Source of the DNA: Holosporales bacterium
GTDB lineage: Bacteria; Pseudomonadota; Alphaproteobacteria; Holosporales; Holosporaceae
NCBI GenBank assembly: GCA_947461445.1
Contig: CANHKV010000007.1
Coordinates: forward strand, 1-59,769
Direction of reading: 5' to 3'
DNA: 59,769 nucleotides
Position 1 is the stretch's first letter, and the number at the start of each line of letters is the position of its first letter. The translations under genes were made by a program, and so were the position numbers. The notes beneath the pieces were generated by a model. It ran no database searches and was not told the DNA's origin. It saw only the letters and a program-made list of their open reading frames with translations. Below, piece by piece: positions 27,533 through 36,307 of this stretch.

Positions 27533-30130
27533 TCATTGATCCAATGTTGGCCCCATAGAAGACGTGACCTGTAAGGGGACAGATAAATCTGCCACCTTTT
27601 CCATCAGAGGAATCAAACCATCGCGGACAGAAACAATGTGATCTTGGCGAACCTGAAAAACCAACTCATCGTGAATTTGCATGACAAGAGATGCATCATA
27701 ATCTGGATTTGCTCTCATCCACTGATGACTGGCGATCATGGCGCGTTTGATGATGTCGGCACTGGTCCCTTGCAATGGGGCATTAATGGCTTGACGTTCG
27801 GCTCCTGCTCTGACAAAGGCTTTTGCATGATCTGCCCCTGCAATGATGCAGCGCCGGCCCCATAATGTGGTGACATATCCCAAAGTGCGTGCATTTTGTC
27901 GCGTGCGCTCTAAATAATTGGAAATTTCAGGGTATGCGGTGAAATATCGATCAATCATGGTTTTGGCCATAATCCGATCGATGCGCAAATGTTCCGCCAG
28001 ACCAAAAGCGCTGATGCCATATAAAATTCCAAAATTAATGCCTTTGGCGGTTCGACGCATGTCGGGGGTAACGGCTTTGTCATCGCAATGGAACAATTGG
28101 CTGGCCGTTTGGGTATGAATGTCAAGATTATTCTGAAAGGCCCGTTGTAAAGACGGTATGGGCCCCATATGGGCCAACAAACGCAATTCGATCTGAGAAT
28201 AATCAAGACATAAAAATTCATAACCGGATGGGGCTTTGAACTGAGCACGCAACAGGCGACCGCGCTCTGTGCGAATGGGAATATTTTGCACATTGGGTTC
28301 CAAAGAGGACAATCGTCCTGTCGATGTGGTTGTTGTGCTGTATGTGGTGTGAATGCGTCCGGTTTCAGGATTAATATGAGTGCGCAGCCCTTTGGCATAG
28401 GTGTTGATTAATGTGCTGATTTGTCTCCATTCCAATACTAATTCAGCCAACGAATACCCCATGGCGGCAAAACGAGACAACACATCGCTGTCGGTATGGT
28501 ATGCACCAGATTTCCCCTTTTTTCCATTGGGCCACCCCAAATCTTCGAATAATATTTTTCCCAATTGTTTGGGTGAAGCAGGATTAAACGTTTGTCCAGC
28601 GAGATTCATGATTTGATTAGAAAGGTTTTTGGCCTCGTCTCCCCATTGTTTTTCCAGTTTTTCTAATCCATGGGCATCAATACTGATGCCTGTATGTTCT
28701 ATTTCAGCAATAATCGGAATTAATGGCCGATCCATCCATTCATAGGTGCGCATCAACTGTTTTTCACGTAAAGCAATGCGGTTTTTTTCCCACACCACCA
28801 GCATGGCTCTGGCTTTTTGCGACGCATTCCAATGCATGACGTCATCCCCCCAACCAAACCCGTTAAAAATAGAAGCCAAATCATGTTTAATCTTTGTGCC
28901 ATTTAGAATATACGACAACAGCATAAGGTCATCAAAAGGGCCCATGAATGGGGCGTGCTGGATGTGTTTATGCATCCAAGTTTTGGCATCATGAACAATT
29001 TTAATGCAATGAGGGTCTTGCCAAATGCGCATCAATGCATCCTCATCGATTGGGGCGCAATGTTTTTCGTCCCAACAGGCCATCACACCGTCATTGTCAC
29101 AGACCAGAGCCACCTGTCCCGTTTCAATGATTTGATCTTCTATACTGAGTTGGGTTTCTGGGATGCAAGCAATATCAGGAAAATGCTGGGGAATATTCAT
29201 GCCATATGAGGCAGAGGCAACGGGTTGTAAGGCCAGTTCTGTGGATTGCGTGTATGATTCAGCCTTCATGATGCCGCGTTCATGCAATCGATTTGCCAAG
29301 GTTTTCAGATGAAATCTGTTTACAAAATCCCTTAATGCCTGTGGGTTGGGATGTCTTGCCCATGTCCAGTTTTGCAGATTCCATTGATCGTCCCAAAACG
29401 TATTTTGTAACAAGGCCAAATCATAACACATTCGTGCTTGATCGGCATATTGTGCCACCAGATCTCTCTTTTTTGCCGAGGTTAATTGATGCGCATTATC
29501 AATTAATCCCTGAACAGAACCAAAGGTTTGAATCCAAGTGGTCGCCGTTTTAATGCCTACTCCAGGAATCCCTGGAATACCATCAGCCGTATCGCCAGCC
29601 AATGCTTGAACATGAGGAATTTGATCCGGTCGTACCCCCCATAATGTTTCAACGGCATCGGCATCGAGAATGCGATTTTTCAGAGGATCATACATGCTGA
29701 CGCCCGGTTGAGATAATTGCAGCAAATCTTTGTCAGAGGTCACAATATGAATGGTCCAACCCATGATTAATCCTTGGTGCGTAATGCTGGCGATTAAATC
29801 ATCGGCTTCTATACCTGGTTTGCTGATGCATGGAATGGTCATGTGGGCGCAAAATTCTTGAATGATGGGAAATTGGGCCGATAATTCCGATGGTGTTGGT
29901 GGTCTGTGGGCCTTGTACTCTGGATATACATTCTGTCTAAAAGTGGATTTTCCGTGGTCGAAAACAATAACACCATGGGTGGGGGCGTGCTGGTCTTGCC
30001 AGCGTAAAATCATGTTGGCAAAGCCCATAACGGCGCCTGTGGCCACACCATCTGGCGTGTTCAGAGGAGGCAGAGCGTGAAAGGCCCGGTGCACAAAACC
30101 AGAACCATCAATGATCGTTAATGTGGGCAT
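27533..30130 (-). CDS. polA: DNA polymerase I, without a recognisable proofreading site
   Basis: Fills gaps and removes RNA primers. The 865 residues comprise a 5'-3' exonuclease/FEN domain (1 to about 290, starting MPTLTIIDGSGFVHRAFHAL), a middle domain (about 310-470) and the polymerase domain with motif A (LDYSQIELRLLAH), O-helix (RRTAKGINFGILYG) and motif C (MQIHDELVFQV). In the middle domain the metal-binding D-x-E of exo I is replaced by VALVCDNDGV, so 3'-5' proofreading is probably lost, as in several alphaproteobacterial Pol I enzymes. Confidence 0.95.
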   Translation of the reverse strand: MPTLTIIDGSGFVHRAFHALPPLNTPDGVATGAVMGFANMILRWQDQHAPTHGVIVFDHGKSTFRQNVYPEYKAHRPPTPSELSAQFPIIQEFCAHMTIPCISKPGIEADDLIASITHQGLIMGWTIHIVTSDKDLLQLSQPGVSMYDPLKNRILDADAVETLWGVRPDQIPHVQALAGDTADGIPGIPGVGIKTATTWIQTFGSVQGLIDNAHQLTSAKKRDLVAQYADQARMCYDLALLQNTFWDDQWNLQNWTWARHPNPQALRDFVNRFHLKTLANRLHERGIMKAESYTQSTELALQPVASASYGMNIPQHFPDIACIPETQLSIEDQIIETGQVALVCDNDGVMACWDEKHCAPIDEDALMRIWQDPHCIKIVHDAKTWMHKHIQHAPFMGPFDDLMLLSYILNGTKIKHDLASIFNGFGWGDDVMHWNASQKARAMLVVWEKNRIALREKQLMRTYEWMDRPLIPIIAEIEHTGISIDAHGLEKLEKQWGDEAKNLSNQIMNLAGQTFNPASPKQLGKILFEDLGWPNGKKGKSGAYHTDSDVLSRFAAMGYSLAELVLEWRQISTLINTYAKGLRTHINPETGRIHTTYSTTTTSTGRLSSLEPNVQNIPIRTERGRLLRAQFKAPSGYEFLCLDYSQIELRLLAHMGPIPSLQRAFQNNLDIHTQTASQLFHCDDKAVTPDMRRTAKGINFGILYGISAFGLAEHLRIDRIMAKTMIDRYFTAYPEISNYLERTRQNARTLGYVTTLWGRRCIIAGADHAKAFVRAGAERQAINAPLQGTSADIIKRAMIASHQWMRANPDYDASLVMQIHDELVFQVRQDHIVSVRDGLIPLMEKVADLSVPLQVTSSMGPTLDQ

Positions 30131-30369
30131 CAGGCCATGTTACATAAGAAATAGTATAACAGACAGGATAATATGGGTTTTGTGTTTTGGCTATCAGGCT
30201 GTACGCGTTAATGGGATCCCTCAAGAGAGCATTGCCTCGTTTTTTTATCCCATTGTTTATATAAAAAGCTTCTCTTAAAAAGAAACACCATAGGCGTATT
30301 TTTGATCCCATCAGTCTGACTCCATCTCACCATGATTGGTCCATGTCGCCTTTGGCAAGAGACTTTAGA

Positions 30370-30482
30370 ACGGGAGGGAGGGTGGACACGGTCATGTTTT
30401 AAAACATTTTTGGGTCCAGAGCTCCCCAGTCTGTAAGGTTTTCTATTACCATTCTTCTATTCTGGACGCGCAGACCTCCCGT
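30370..30482. other. Possible structured RNA in the polA-marR gap
   Basis: Nested inverted repeats suggest a fold: an outer 8-bp stem (ACGGGAGG 30370-30377, CCTCCCGT 30475-30482), an inner 7-bp stem (GTCCAGA 30414-30420, TCTGGAC 30461-30467) and a perfect palindrome (ATGTTTTAAAACAT, 30394-30407) followed by TTTT. The gap (30131-30545) has no coding potential and this part is richer in GC than other gaps. Strand and family are unknown; it was not recognised as 6S, SRP or tmRNA. Confidence 0.3.
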
Positions 30483-30545
30483 CAAACCCATGCCATAGCC
30501 AGTAGCCAAGAGATGTCATCCTGCACCCCGTGGACACAATGGCCT

Positions 30546-31067
30546 TTAACCCTGGGCAGAACGAGGCATTCTGGGGCGACTGTGGCCAGATCGCGTTGTA
30601 TTGCCTAGCGGAGGTTCAGGATCACTGTGAGATTGGTTTTGCAATTGTACTAAATTTTTCCCCTCATCCACCCAGTTTTTCCAACGTTCCGATGAAAACC
30701 CCATTTGTTGCAGGTTTTCTTCTTGTTTCTGAAAAAACTGCTCCATGGCTTGATGCAATTCCACGCCTTTATCCGATAAGGCCACCAGTAAAACCCGCCG
30801 ATCATGTTGACTGGAAGATGTTTTTAAATACTTTGCCGACAGCATTTTCTTTAAATTATATGACGGATTAGATCCTTCGTAAAAATGATACTTAACGATT
30901 TCATTGACTTTGAACATGTTTTTTCCAATGTGATACACAATCAGCGCTTGGGTCGCATTTAAATCGCATTGTTGGCATTCTTCCAAGAAAACCTGGATAT
31001 GGTCCAGAAAAAATCGCTGCAGTGAGCCCAGAATGCTTATGCTTTGAACGTACATATTTTTTGACAT
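30546..31067 (-). CDS. MarR-family winged-helix regulator, LdtR-like
   Basis: A 173-residue DNA-binding protein. The central region (LNATQALIVYHIG ... HFYEGSNPSYNLKKML ... HDRR) matches the winged-helix core of the alphaproteobacterial MarR group that includes LdtR of Liberibacter, which controls envelope and stress genes. The wing carries the conserved DRR. The C-terminal 45 residues after the dimer helix are polar and low in complexity. An AGGT lies 8 nt before ATG 31067. No target gene is adjacent, so its regulon is unknown. Confidence 0.8.
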   Translation of the reverse strand: MSKNMYVQSISILGSLQRFFLDHIQVFLEECQQCDLNATQALIVYHIGKNMFKVNEIVKYHFYEGSNPSYNLKKMLSAKYLKTSSSQHDRRVLLVALSDKGVELHQAMEQFFQKQEENLQQMGFSSERWKNWVDEGKNLVQLQNQSHSDPEPPLGNTTRSGHSRPRMPRSAQG

Positions 31068-31602
31068 GACTTTTACCTAATGATTCTTTGTGTGTTGTTC
31101 AGATAGCATGAGTATTTTGATTCTGTCAATTTTTTATATCAAAAACCCTAAATTACAATGGTTTGCCTGGGTTTTTTCATGATGTGGGTCAAAAAAGTAC
31201 ATGCATTATACATAAAAAAGTATTTTTCAAGAAGGGTTAAAAAAGGTTGTTTTTTAAGGCTAATTTTTTGCTTTTCTAATTTTTTATTAAAATTTTATGT
31301 AAAAAAAATACATGCTCCTATTTTAAAAATTTTTAAAAATTGACCCTAAAAAGACTGGTCTGTGACATTTTTGCACCATTTTTGTGACCGTTTTCAGCCC
31401 TATTTTCCTAAAAACAGACCATTTGTGTTTCCCAGAAATGTTTAGCCCTTTAAGGCATACGTATAATGTGGTGAACCCGATGACGGAATGGAGGGCATAA
31501 TGGTCTGGCCCATGGCAGAGGAGGCTGACCCAATACAATGGGGCGCAGCTTGCATTGATTACTGAGAAAAAGAGACGTATCTTAAAAGTATGATTTTGAG
31601 TC
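31068..31602. other. AT-rich gap between the divergent marR and gltX
   Basis: Very AT-rich divergent intergenic region that must hold promoters for both genes. A 61-codon ORF (31158-31343, +) of Phe, Lys and Leu residues looks like a by-product of AT richness. No clear -35/-10 pair or operator was identified. Confidence 0.4.
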
Positions 31603-32988
31603 GTGAAAATAATGGTACGCGTTCGTTTTGCACCCAGTCCTACTGGACGATTGCACTTGGGCAATGCCCGCACTGCGGTTTTAAATGCTTTGTTTGCGGC
31701 GCACCACGGGGGGGCCTTTGTTTTACGCATTGACGATACAGATGATGCCCGATGTCGTCCGGAATATGTTCAAGATATTCAACAGGATTTACGCTGGCTG
31801 GGATTGTCGTGGGACGAAGAATTTGCTCAATCTGCAAACGTAGAAACCCATCGTATGCTTTTTCAAACATTAAAAGATTCGGGGCGAGTGTACCCCTGTT
31901 TTGAAACACCAGAACAGTTGGCCATATGGCGAGAGCAACAATTGTCTGCCCATTTGCCCCCACGATATGATCGCGTAAAGGGGAAATCCGTGCCAGAGCA
32001 TGATCACCCCTATTGGCGCTTTGCCCTGAGTGAAAAAGAGATACAATGGAACGATTTAATTCAGGGGCCCATGGTGTGCGACACCCGACATCTCAGCGAT
32101 CCTGTGGTCATGCGTCAGGATGGGACCATGAGTTATTTGCTGTCAAGCGTTATGGATGATGTGGATCGTCGCATTACCCATATTATTCGTGGGGCGGATC
32201 ATTTGACCAATACAGCCATTCAAACTGAAATGATGCAGGCATTGGGGGCAAATATTCCATTTTGGGCACATTTTCCCTTGATGTTGGATCAGAATGGGGA
32301 CAAATATTCCAAACGATCAGGGGCGAAAAGCCTGCAAGAATTAAAAGAAGAAGGGTGGTTGCCGTCTGCCATTGTCCAAGCGGTGGCTCAATTGGGCCTG
32401 TCGCACCAAATCAGCGGGGATTTTGCCCATATGGCATCGCATTTTTCCTTATCAGAATATAGTAAATCCAATGGTAAATTTTCCATGCAAGATATCGCCA
32501 TTATTCAAAGTCGGTTGTGGGCTAATATGGCGTACGAGGATTTATCCCCAGATGTACAGGCGAGTATTGATCCTGGGCTGTGGCCTGTTGTTCGAAATAA
32601 TATTGTATTGGCTGGGGATATTGCTCGGTGGCAACAGATCTGTACCGATCCACATTGGGTGGCACCAGATGGCATGGACGGGTCAAGCTTACCTCAAGAT
32701 TTTTGTACCACGGCCATTAATGCCTTGAACACAAGAGCGATTTCTAAACAATCGGGTGAACCGTTAAGAGAATGGGTGTGGCAACCAGATCCTTGGCACC
32801 ATTGGGTTAATGCCATCATGTTGGTTCATCCAAACCTGAAAAAAGGATTGGTGGCGCGAACACTGCGCATGATGTTAACGGCACGTACGGGGGGTCCAAA
32901 AATGGAGGATTTACTGCCGCTGTTGCCACCAAAAATTGTTCAATGTCGTTTAGAGCGCATGCATGACGCGCTGTTGAGTCCGTCTTGA
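31603..32988 (+). CDS. gltX: Glutamyl-tRNA synthetase (GltX family)
   Basis: A 461-residue class I synthetase with the HIGH-type motif in FAPSPTGRLHLGNARTA, the glutamate-binding RIDDTD, and the KMSKS-type loop KYSKRSG. Many alphaproteobacteria carry two GluRS copies, one charging tRNA-Gln for GatCAB, so this may be either one. The start is GTG 31603 or ATG 31612. Its TGA directly abuts the stop of the convergent dapF. Confidence 0.93.
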   Translation: MKIMVRVRFAPSPTGRLHLGNARTAVLNALFAAHHGGAFVLRIDDTDDARCRPEYVQDIQQDLRWLGLSWDEEFAQSANVETHRMLFQTLKDSGRVYPCFETPEQLAIWREQQLSAHLPPRYDRVKGKSVPEHDHPYWRFALSEKEIQWNDLIQGPMVCDTRHLSDPVVMRQDGTMSYLLSSVMDDVDRRITHIIRGADHLTNTAIQTEMMQALGANIPFWAHFPLMLDQNGDKYSKRSGAKSLQELKEEGWLPSAIVQAVAQLGLSHQISGDFAHMASHFSLSEYSKSNGKFSMQDIAIIQSRLWANMAYEDLSPDVQASIDPGLWPVVRNNIVLAGDIARWQQICTDPHWVAPDGMDGSSLPQDFCTTAINALNTRAISKQSGEPLREWVWQPDPWHHWVNAIMLVHPNLKKGLVARTLRMMLTARTGGPKMEDLLPLLPPKIVQCRLERMHDALLSPS

Positions 32989-33885
32989 TCAGGGTTTGGC
33001 ATCACTGTACCACCAATCACAGTGGGCAATGGTTTGGGCGGGCGCACAGTGCACCCAGTTTAGGCCGTCACGCCACAAGCGTATTTTGCCTCCTGGCATG
33101 ATCAAGGTATAGCTGGGGTTTTGATCTGGATGGGTCATGGTTTGCCGAGTAAACAGAACTTCTGCAATGGCACAGGATGCCGATCCGCACCCTTGGGTCA
33201 AACCCACACCGCGTTCCCATGTTTTCACGAAAAATGTGTCACCGAACCAATTGGTACGTGTATGTTCTGAAAAATTGGCGGGCGGGTGCTCTAATTTTGG
33301 CCAAACAAAGGACACATTGATCCCGTCGGGAAAGTCACCGTTACTGGCCAACCATGATTCAGGCAGTCCCTCTGGCACAGGGCCCAATACAACGGCATGA
33401 GGGTTTCCAATATACGCGGGAATGCCCACTACTCTGCGCTGCAGGGATGGAATCCAAAATGACGTTTGGGATGCATCAGACCCTGGGGATGGGGGTGACT
33501 TTTTTTCCAGGCCTATGGTGACGGATCCTTGGGCAATGGCGATGGTGTGATCGGGCATTTTCCAGCCTTGAACGGCTCCCACAGGTCCATACAATGTAAC
33601 AATTTGCCCAACAGCTGTGTTTAAATAAGCAATAATACAGCGCATTCCGTTTCCGCACGCCAGCGCCGATGAACCATCATGATTCCAGATGCTGGTTTTT
33701 AGGCTGGATGGGACTTTTTCTGACGGATATTGACAAACCATAACTTGGTCTGCCCCGATGCCCGTTTGAAAGTCACTGATGGCCCTAATGGCTTCAGATG
33801 ACCACGACATCTTTTCATGGGGGGGAATGACCAGAATGGTGTTTCGCAATGAATGCATTTTAATGACGTTAATGGAGCTGGGCAT
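32989..33885 (-). CDS. dapF: Diaminopimelate epimerase
   Basis: Converts LL- to meso-diaminopimelate for peptidoglycan and lysine synthesis. At 298 residues it has both catalytic cysteines, Cys77 in ACGNGMRC and Cys233 in QGCGSASC. The N-terminal GNDF motif is altered to RNTI, though the Asn is kept. The stop is adjacent to the gltX stop with no spacer (TGATCA), so the genes run tail to tail and must share any terminator function. Confidence 0.93.
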   Translation of the reverse strand: MPSSINVIKMHSLRNTILVIPPHEKMSWSSEAIRAISDFQTGIGADQVMVCQYPSEKVPSSLKTSIWNHDGSSALACGNGMRCIIAYLNTAVGQIVTLYGPVGAVQGWKMPDHTIAIAQGSVTIGLEKKSPPSPGSDASQTSFWIPSLQRRVVGIPAYIGNPHAVVLGPVPEGLPESWLASNGDFPDGINVSFVWPKLEHPPANFSEHTRTNWFGDTFFVKTWERGVGLTQGCGSASCAIAEVLFTRQTMTHPDQNPSYTLIMPGGKIRLWRDGLNWVHCAPAQTIAHCDWWYSDAKP

Positions 33886-34296
33886 AGGGGCATTGCTTTC
33901 TTTTTGTAAAGATATGATAATTTAATCGAGATCTCTTGGATCAGCAACACCAGGTTTACATGCAAAAATATTTAATTGACGTGTTCATTTGAACATACAA
34001 TATTGTACATAACCCCATGTTTTTTCCATCCAATCAACAAATAAAACGATTGTATTCGAATAATAACTCTGATGATGATCTGACATAACACCATTGGATC
34101 GCCATCAAAATTAGACTTTGATTGCCATTTTGATGTATTCTGAGCGCAAGATATACGTGCCCAAGAGTATGCTGGTTTCTGTGTTTTTTAACTCTGTTGA
34201 TGTTAACCCATGTGGGGCGGCAACAGGGAGGGGCAAGTCATTTCAAAATCATCAGATGGAAAACCACGATGATGTTGCCTGTGGGTGGACAGTATC
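33886..34296. other. Divergent gap between dapF and cca
   Basis: AT-rich in its first half, with two adjacent palindromes at 33982-34007 described separately. Short ORFs at 34118-34300 look incidental. The cca ribosome binding site (GGTGG, 8 nt before ATG) lies at its right end. Confidence 0.4.
33982..34007. promoter_or_regulatory. Paired palindromes, possible operator upstream of dapF
   Basis: TGTTCATTTGAACA (33982-33995, 6-bp arms, 2-nt spacer) directly precedes TACAATATTGTA (33996-34007, a perfect 12-bp palindrome). A TTGACG hexamer adjoins on the plus strand at 33977-33982. Such paired dyads about 100 nt before a start codon resemble repressor sites; the protein is unknown. Confidence 0.35.
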
Positions 34297-35661
34297 ATGA
34301 CCGTTTTTTCCTGGGCGCATCAAGAACAGTATCAAAAATTGTTTGCGTGCTTGCCAGATCCTGCCGGCATGCGTTTTGTCGGCGGTGTGGTGCGCAACAG
34401 TTTGCTGGGCATTGCTTGGGATGATGTGGATTTTGCGACTCTGTATCACCCCGAAGAGATAACCTGTTTTTTTAAATCCCATGGGTACAAAGTCATTCCC
34501 ACAGGCATTGATCATGGTACGGTAACGGTATTGTGTGATGGCCACAGTTATGAAATCACTACATTGCGTCGAGATATAGAAACCGATGGCCGTCACGCTG
34601 TGGTGGCGTACACATCACAGTGGGAAGACGATGCCCAGCGCAGAGATTTTACCATGAATGCCTTGTACGTCGATCATTGCGGATGTTTGTATGATTATGT
34701 GGGCGGACAAAAAGACATTGAAAATCAAGTGATTCGGTTTATTGGGGATCCCGCACAGCGCATCAGGGAAGATTATTTACGTATTGTACGGTTTTTTAGG
34801 TTTTGGGCTCTGTATGGCCATACGCCTGATGCCGATAGTTTGGAAAAATGTGTGGCTTTGAAACACAATCTGAACCAATTGTCCAGCGAACGTATCACCA
34901 AGGAAGTGATTAAACTGTTGGGTGCAAGAAATCCCTGGCCTGTGGTGCGCTGTTTGTATGCCTATGGTTTTGATTCTTTATTGTGGGGGCATTCTGGTCA
35001 GATGAGTGGCATTTCTGGGTTGGAACGGGTAGAAAAAATGTGGGGTCCAGCGCCATTGTGGGTACGTTTTGCCTTTTTATCACGAGTGATGCCGCGACGT
35101 TTGACCTTGTCGAACGATCAGAAAAAACATTTGAATGCCTTGTGGACCCCCCTATTCTCAAATCAAGACACCATGGCATTGTTGCAAAAGAAATCATCTC
35201 AAAATGGGAAAGATCTTTGGTTGGCGGCATTAAGCAGCGTGTACCAGTACGATCTACATTGGACCAAAGAGCGGTTATGGATGGCCGCATTAACCCATAT
35301 GGGTTCTGGCGATGTGCGCTCGGAGAATACAACAGGAAACGACCCCGCAGAGGATGGCGATTTAACGGGGTTACACGTCTGTAAAAACATGATGGACGCA
35401 TTAGATTGCCTAGATTTTCCAAATTTTTCTTTGTCAGGACGCGACGTCATGGCCTTTGGAGTTTCTGGCCCAGATATTGGACGGGTGTTGAATCAAACCA
35501 AGGCATGGTGGATCGGTTGTGAAATGCGTCCCAGCCATGAAGAATGTGTGCACTATGGAAAAACGTTGGTTGCTGTACCTGCAGAAAAAGAGTTGGGGCA
35601 GGTTCAATCGTGTAGGACCGATCATGGGGGCATGATTTCTAAAATAATAGAAAAAAATTGA
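34297..35661 (+). CDS. cca: CCA-adding enzyme / poly(A) polymerase family nucleotidyltransferase
   Basis: A 454-residue class II nucleotidyltransferase that matures tRNA 3' ends or adds poly(A). The head domain has FVGGVVRNSLLG and WDDVDFAT with the metal-binding Asp pair, then YEITTLRRD and the RRDFTMNALY segment, followed by IGDPAQRIREDYLRIVRFFRF. This match is strong. CCA-adding and polyadenylating enzymes are hard to separate by sequence. The start is ATG 34297 with GGTGG 8 nt upstream; GTG 34285 is in frame. Confidence 0.87.
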   Translation: MTVFSWAHQEQYQKLFACLPDPAGMRFVGGVVRNSLLGIAWDDVDFATLYHPEEITCFFKSHGYKVIPTGIDHGTVTVLCDGHSYEITTLRRDIETDGRHAVVAYTSQWEDDAQRRDFTMNALYVDHCGCLYDYVGGQKDIENQVIRFIGDPAQRIREDYLRIVRFFRFWALYGHTPDADSLEKCVALKHNLNQLSSERITKEVIKLLGARNPWPVVRCLYAYGFDSLLWGHSGQMSGISGLERVEKMWGPAPLWVRFAFLSRVMPRRLTLSNDQKKHLNALWTPLFSNQDTMALLQKKSSQNGKDLWLAALSSVYQYDLHWTKERLWMAALTHMGSGDVRSENTTGNDPAEDGDLTGLHVCKNMMDALDCLDFPNFSLSGRDVMAFGVSGPDIGRVLNQTKAWWIGCEMRPSHEECVHYGKTLVAVPAEKELGQVQSCRTDHGGMISKIIEKN

Positions 35662-36307
35662 TGTATTGTTTTTTGGGTCTATAGGGAGAGGCAGATGCAT
35701 AGCATTGGATGTGAATTTTAGGTCCATTCTTCCATGAATTATGAACAGATTAAAGCGCTATTTCAGTACTGTGGATAAAATCCATGCATTGTTTTATTTT
35801 TTACATAAAAGTTAGGCAAAACAAGGGTTTTTTGCGTTTTATGCCTGTGGATAAGTATGTAGATAAACTGTAATTTTTCCCTTGACCTTGCTGTACAATC
35901 CATGCTAGTTTTTTAATTGTATTTTGATGGTTAAGTTTTTTCTATTGATCTCTTTCAATGCGGTATCAGGATTCGCCCAAAAACGTTTTATTTGAGTCCT
36001 GTTCGGTTTTACAAGAAGTCACCAGTCGTTTGTATAACTTTGGTTTGTTTTCCCTTTTTTATACAAATTGATGGATAGAAAAAAGTGATAGGATTGGGGG
36101 TGGGATGGGTGATGAATACGCCATCAAAACACATACATGTGTTTTAATCGTGTTGTTGTGTGTTAGGCATACCATGGTTTTTGGGTGCATTAATGCAGAA
36201 ATACACAGGTGCAGTTTTATTTAGAGCAGTCTCCGCGGTCTGAAAAGTTTGATCATAAAGTCTGAAATACAACAGGGAACTTTTTGAATCTGTCAGGAGA
36301 GCAAGAA
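35662..36307. other. AT-rich gap upstream of rsmH-ftsL-ftsI
   Basis: The longest non-coding stretch in the window (about 646 bp). It carries the DnaA-box cluster (separate entry) and AT-rich tracts on both sides. A 71-codon minus-strand ORF at 36144-36359 runs into rsmH and is probably chance. No mraZ is seen, although it often precedes rsmH. Confidence 0.6.
35770..35866 (-). promoter_or_regulatory. Cluster of DnaA boxes
   Basis: Two perfect copies of TTATCCACA (read on the minus strand at 35770-35778 and 35846-35854) and a one-mismatch copy (35858-35866) lie within 97 bp in the same orientation. The spacing between the first two is 76 bp. The surroundings are AT-rich. This could be a DnaA-controlled promoter region of the division genes or part of a replication origin. 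Confidence 0.5.

Noticed and set aside
30131-30545. Known RNA (6S, SRP, tmRNA) in the polA-marR gap
   Set aside because: None of the conserved sequence blocks of these families could be recognised; only generic inverted repeats were seen, so no family name was given.
33976-34000. LexA-type SOS box near dapF
   Set aside because: The dyad is GTTC-N4-GAAC, the inverse of the Gram-positive LexA box and unlike the alphaproteobacterial GTTC-N7-GTTC direct repeat.
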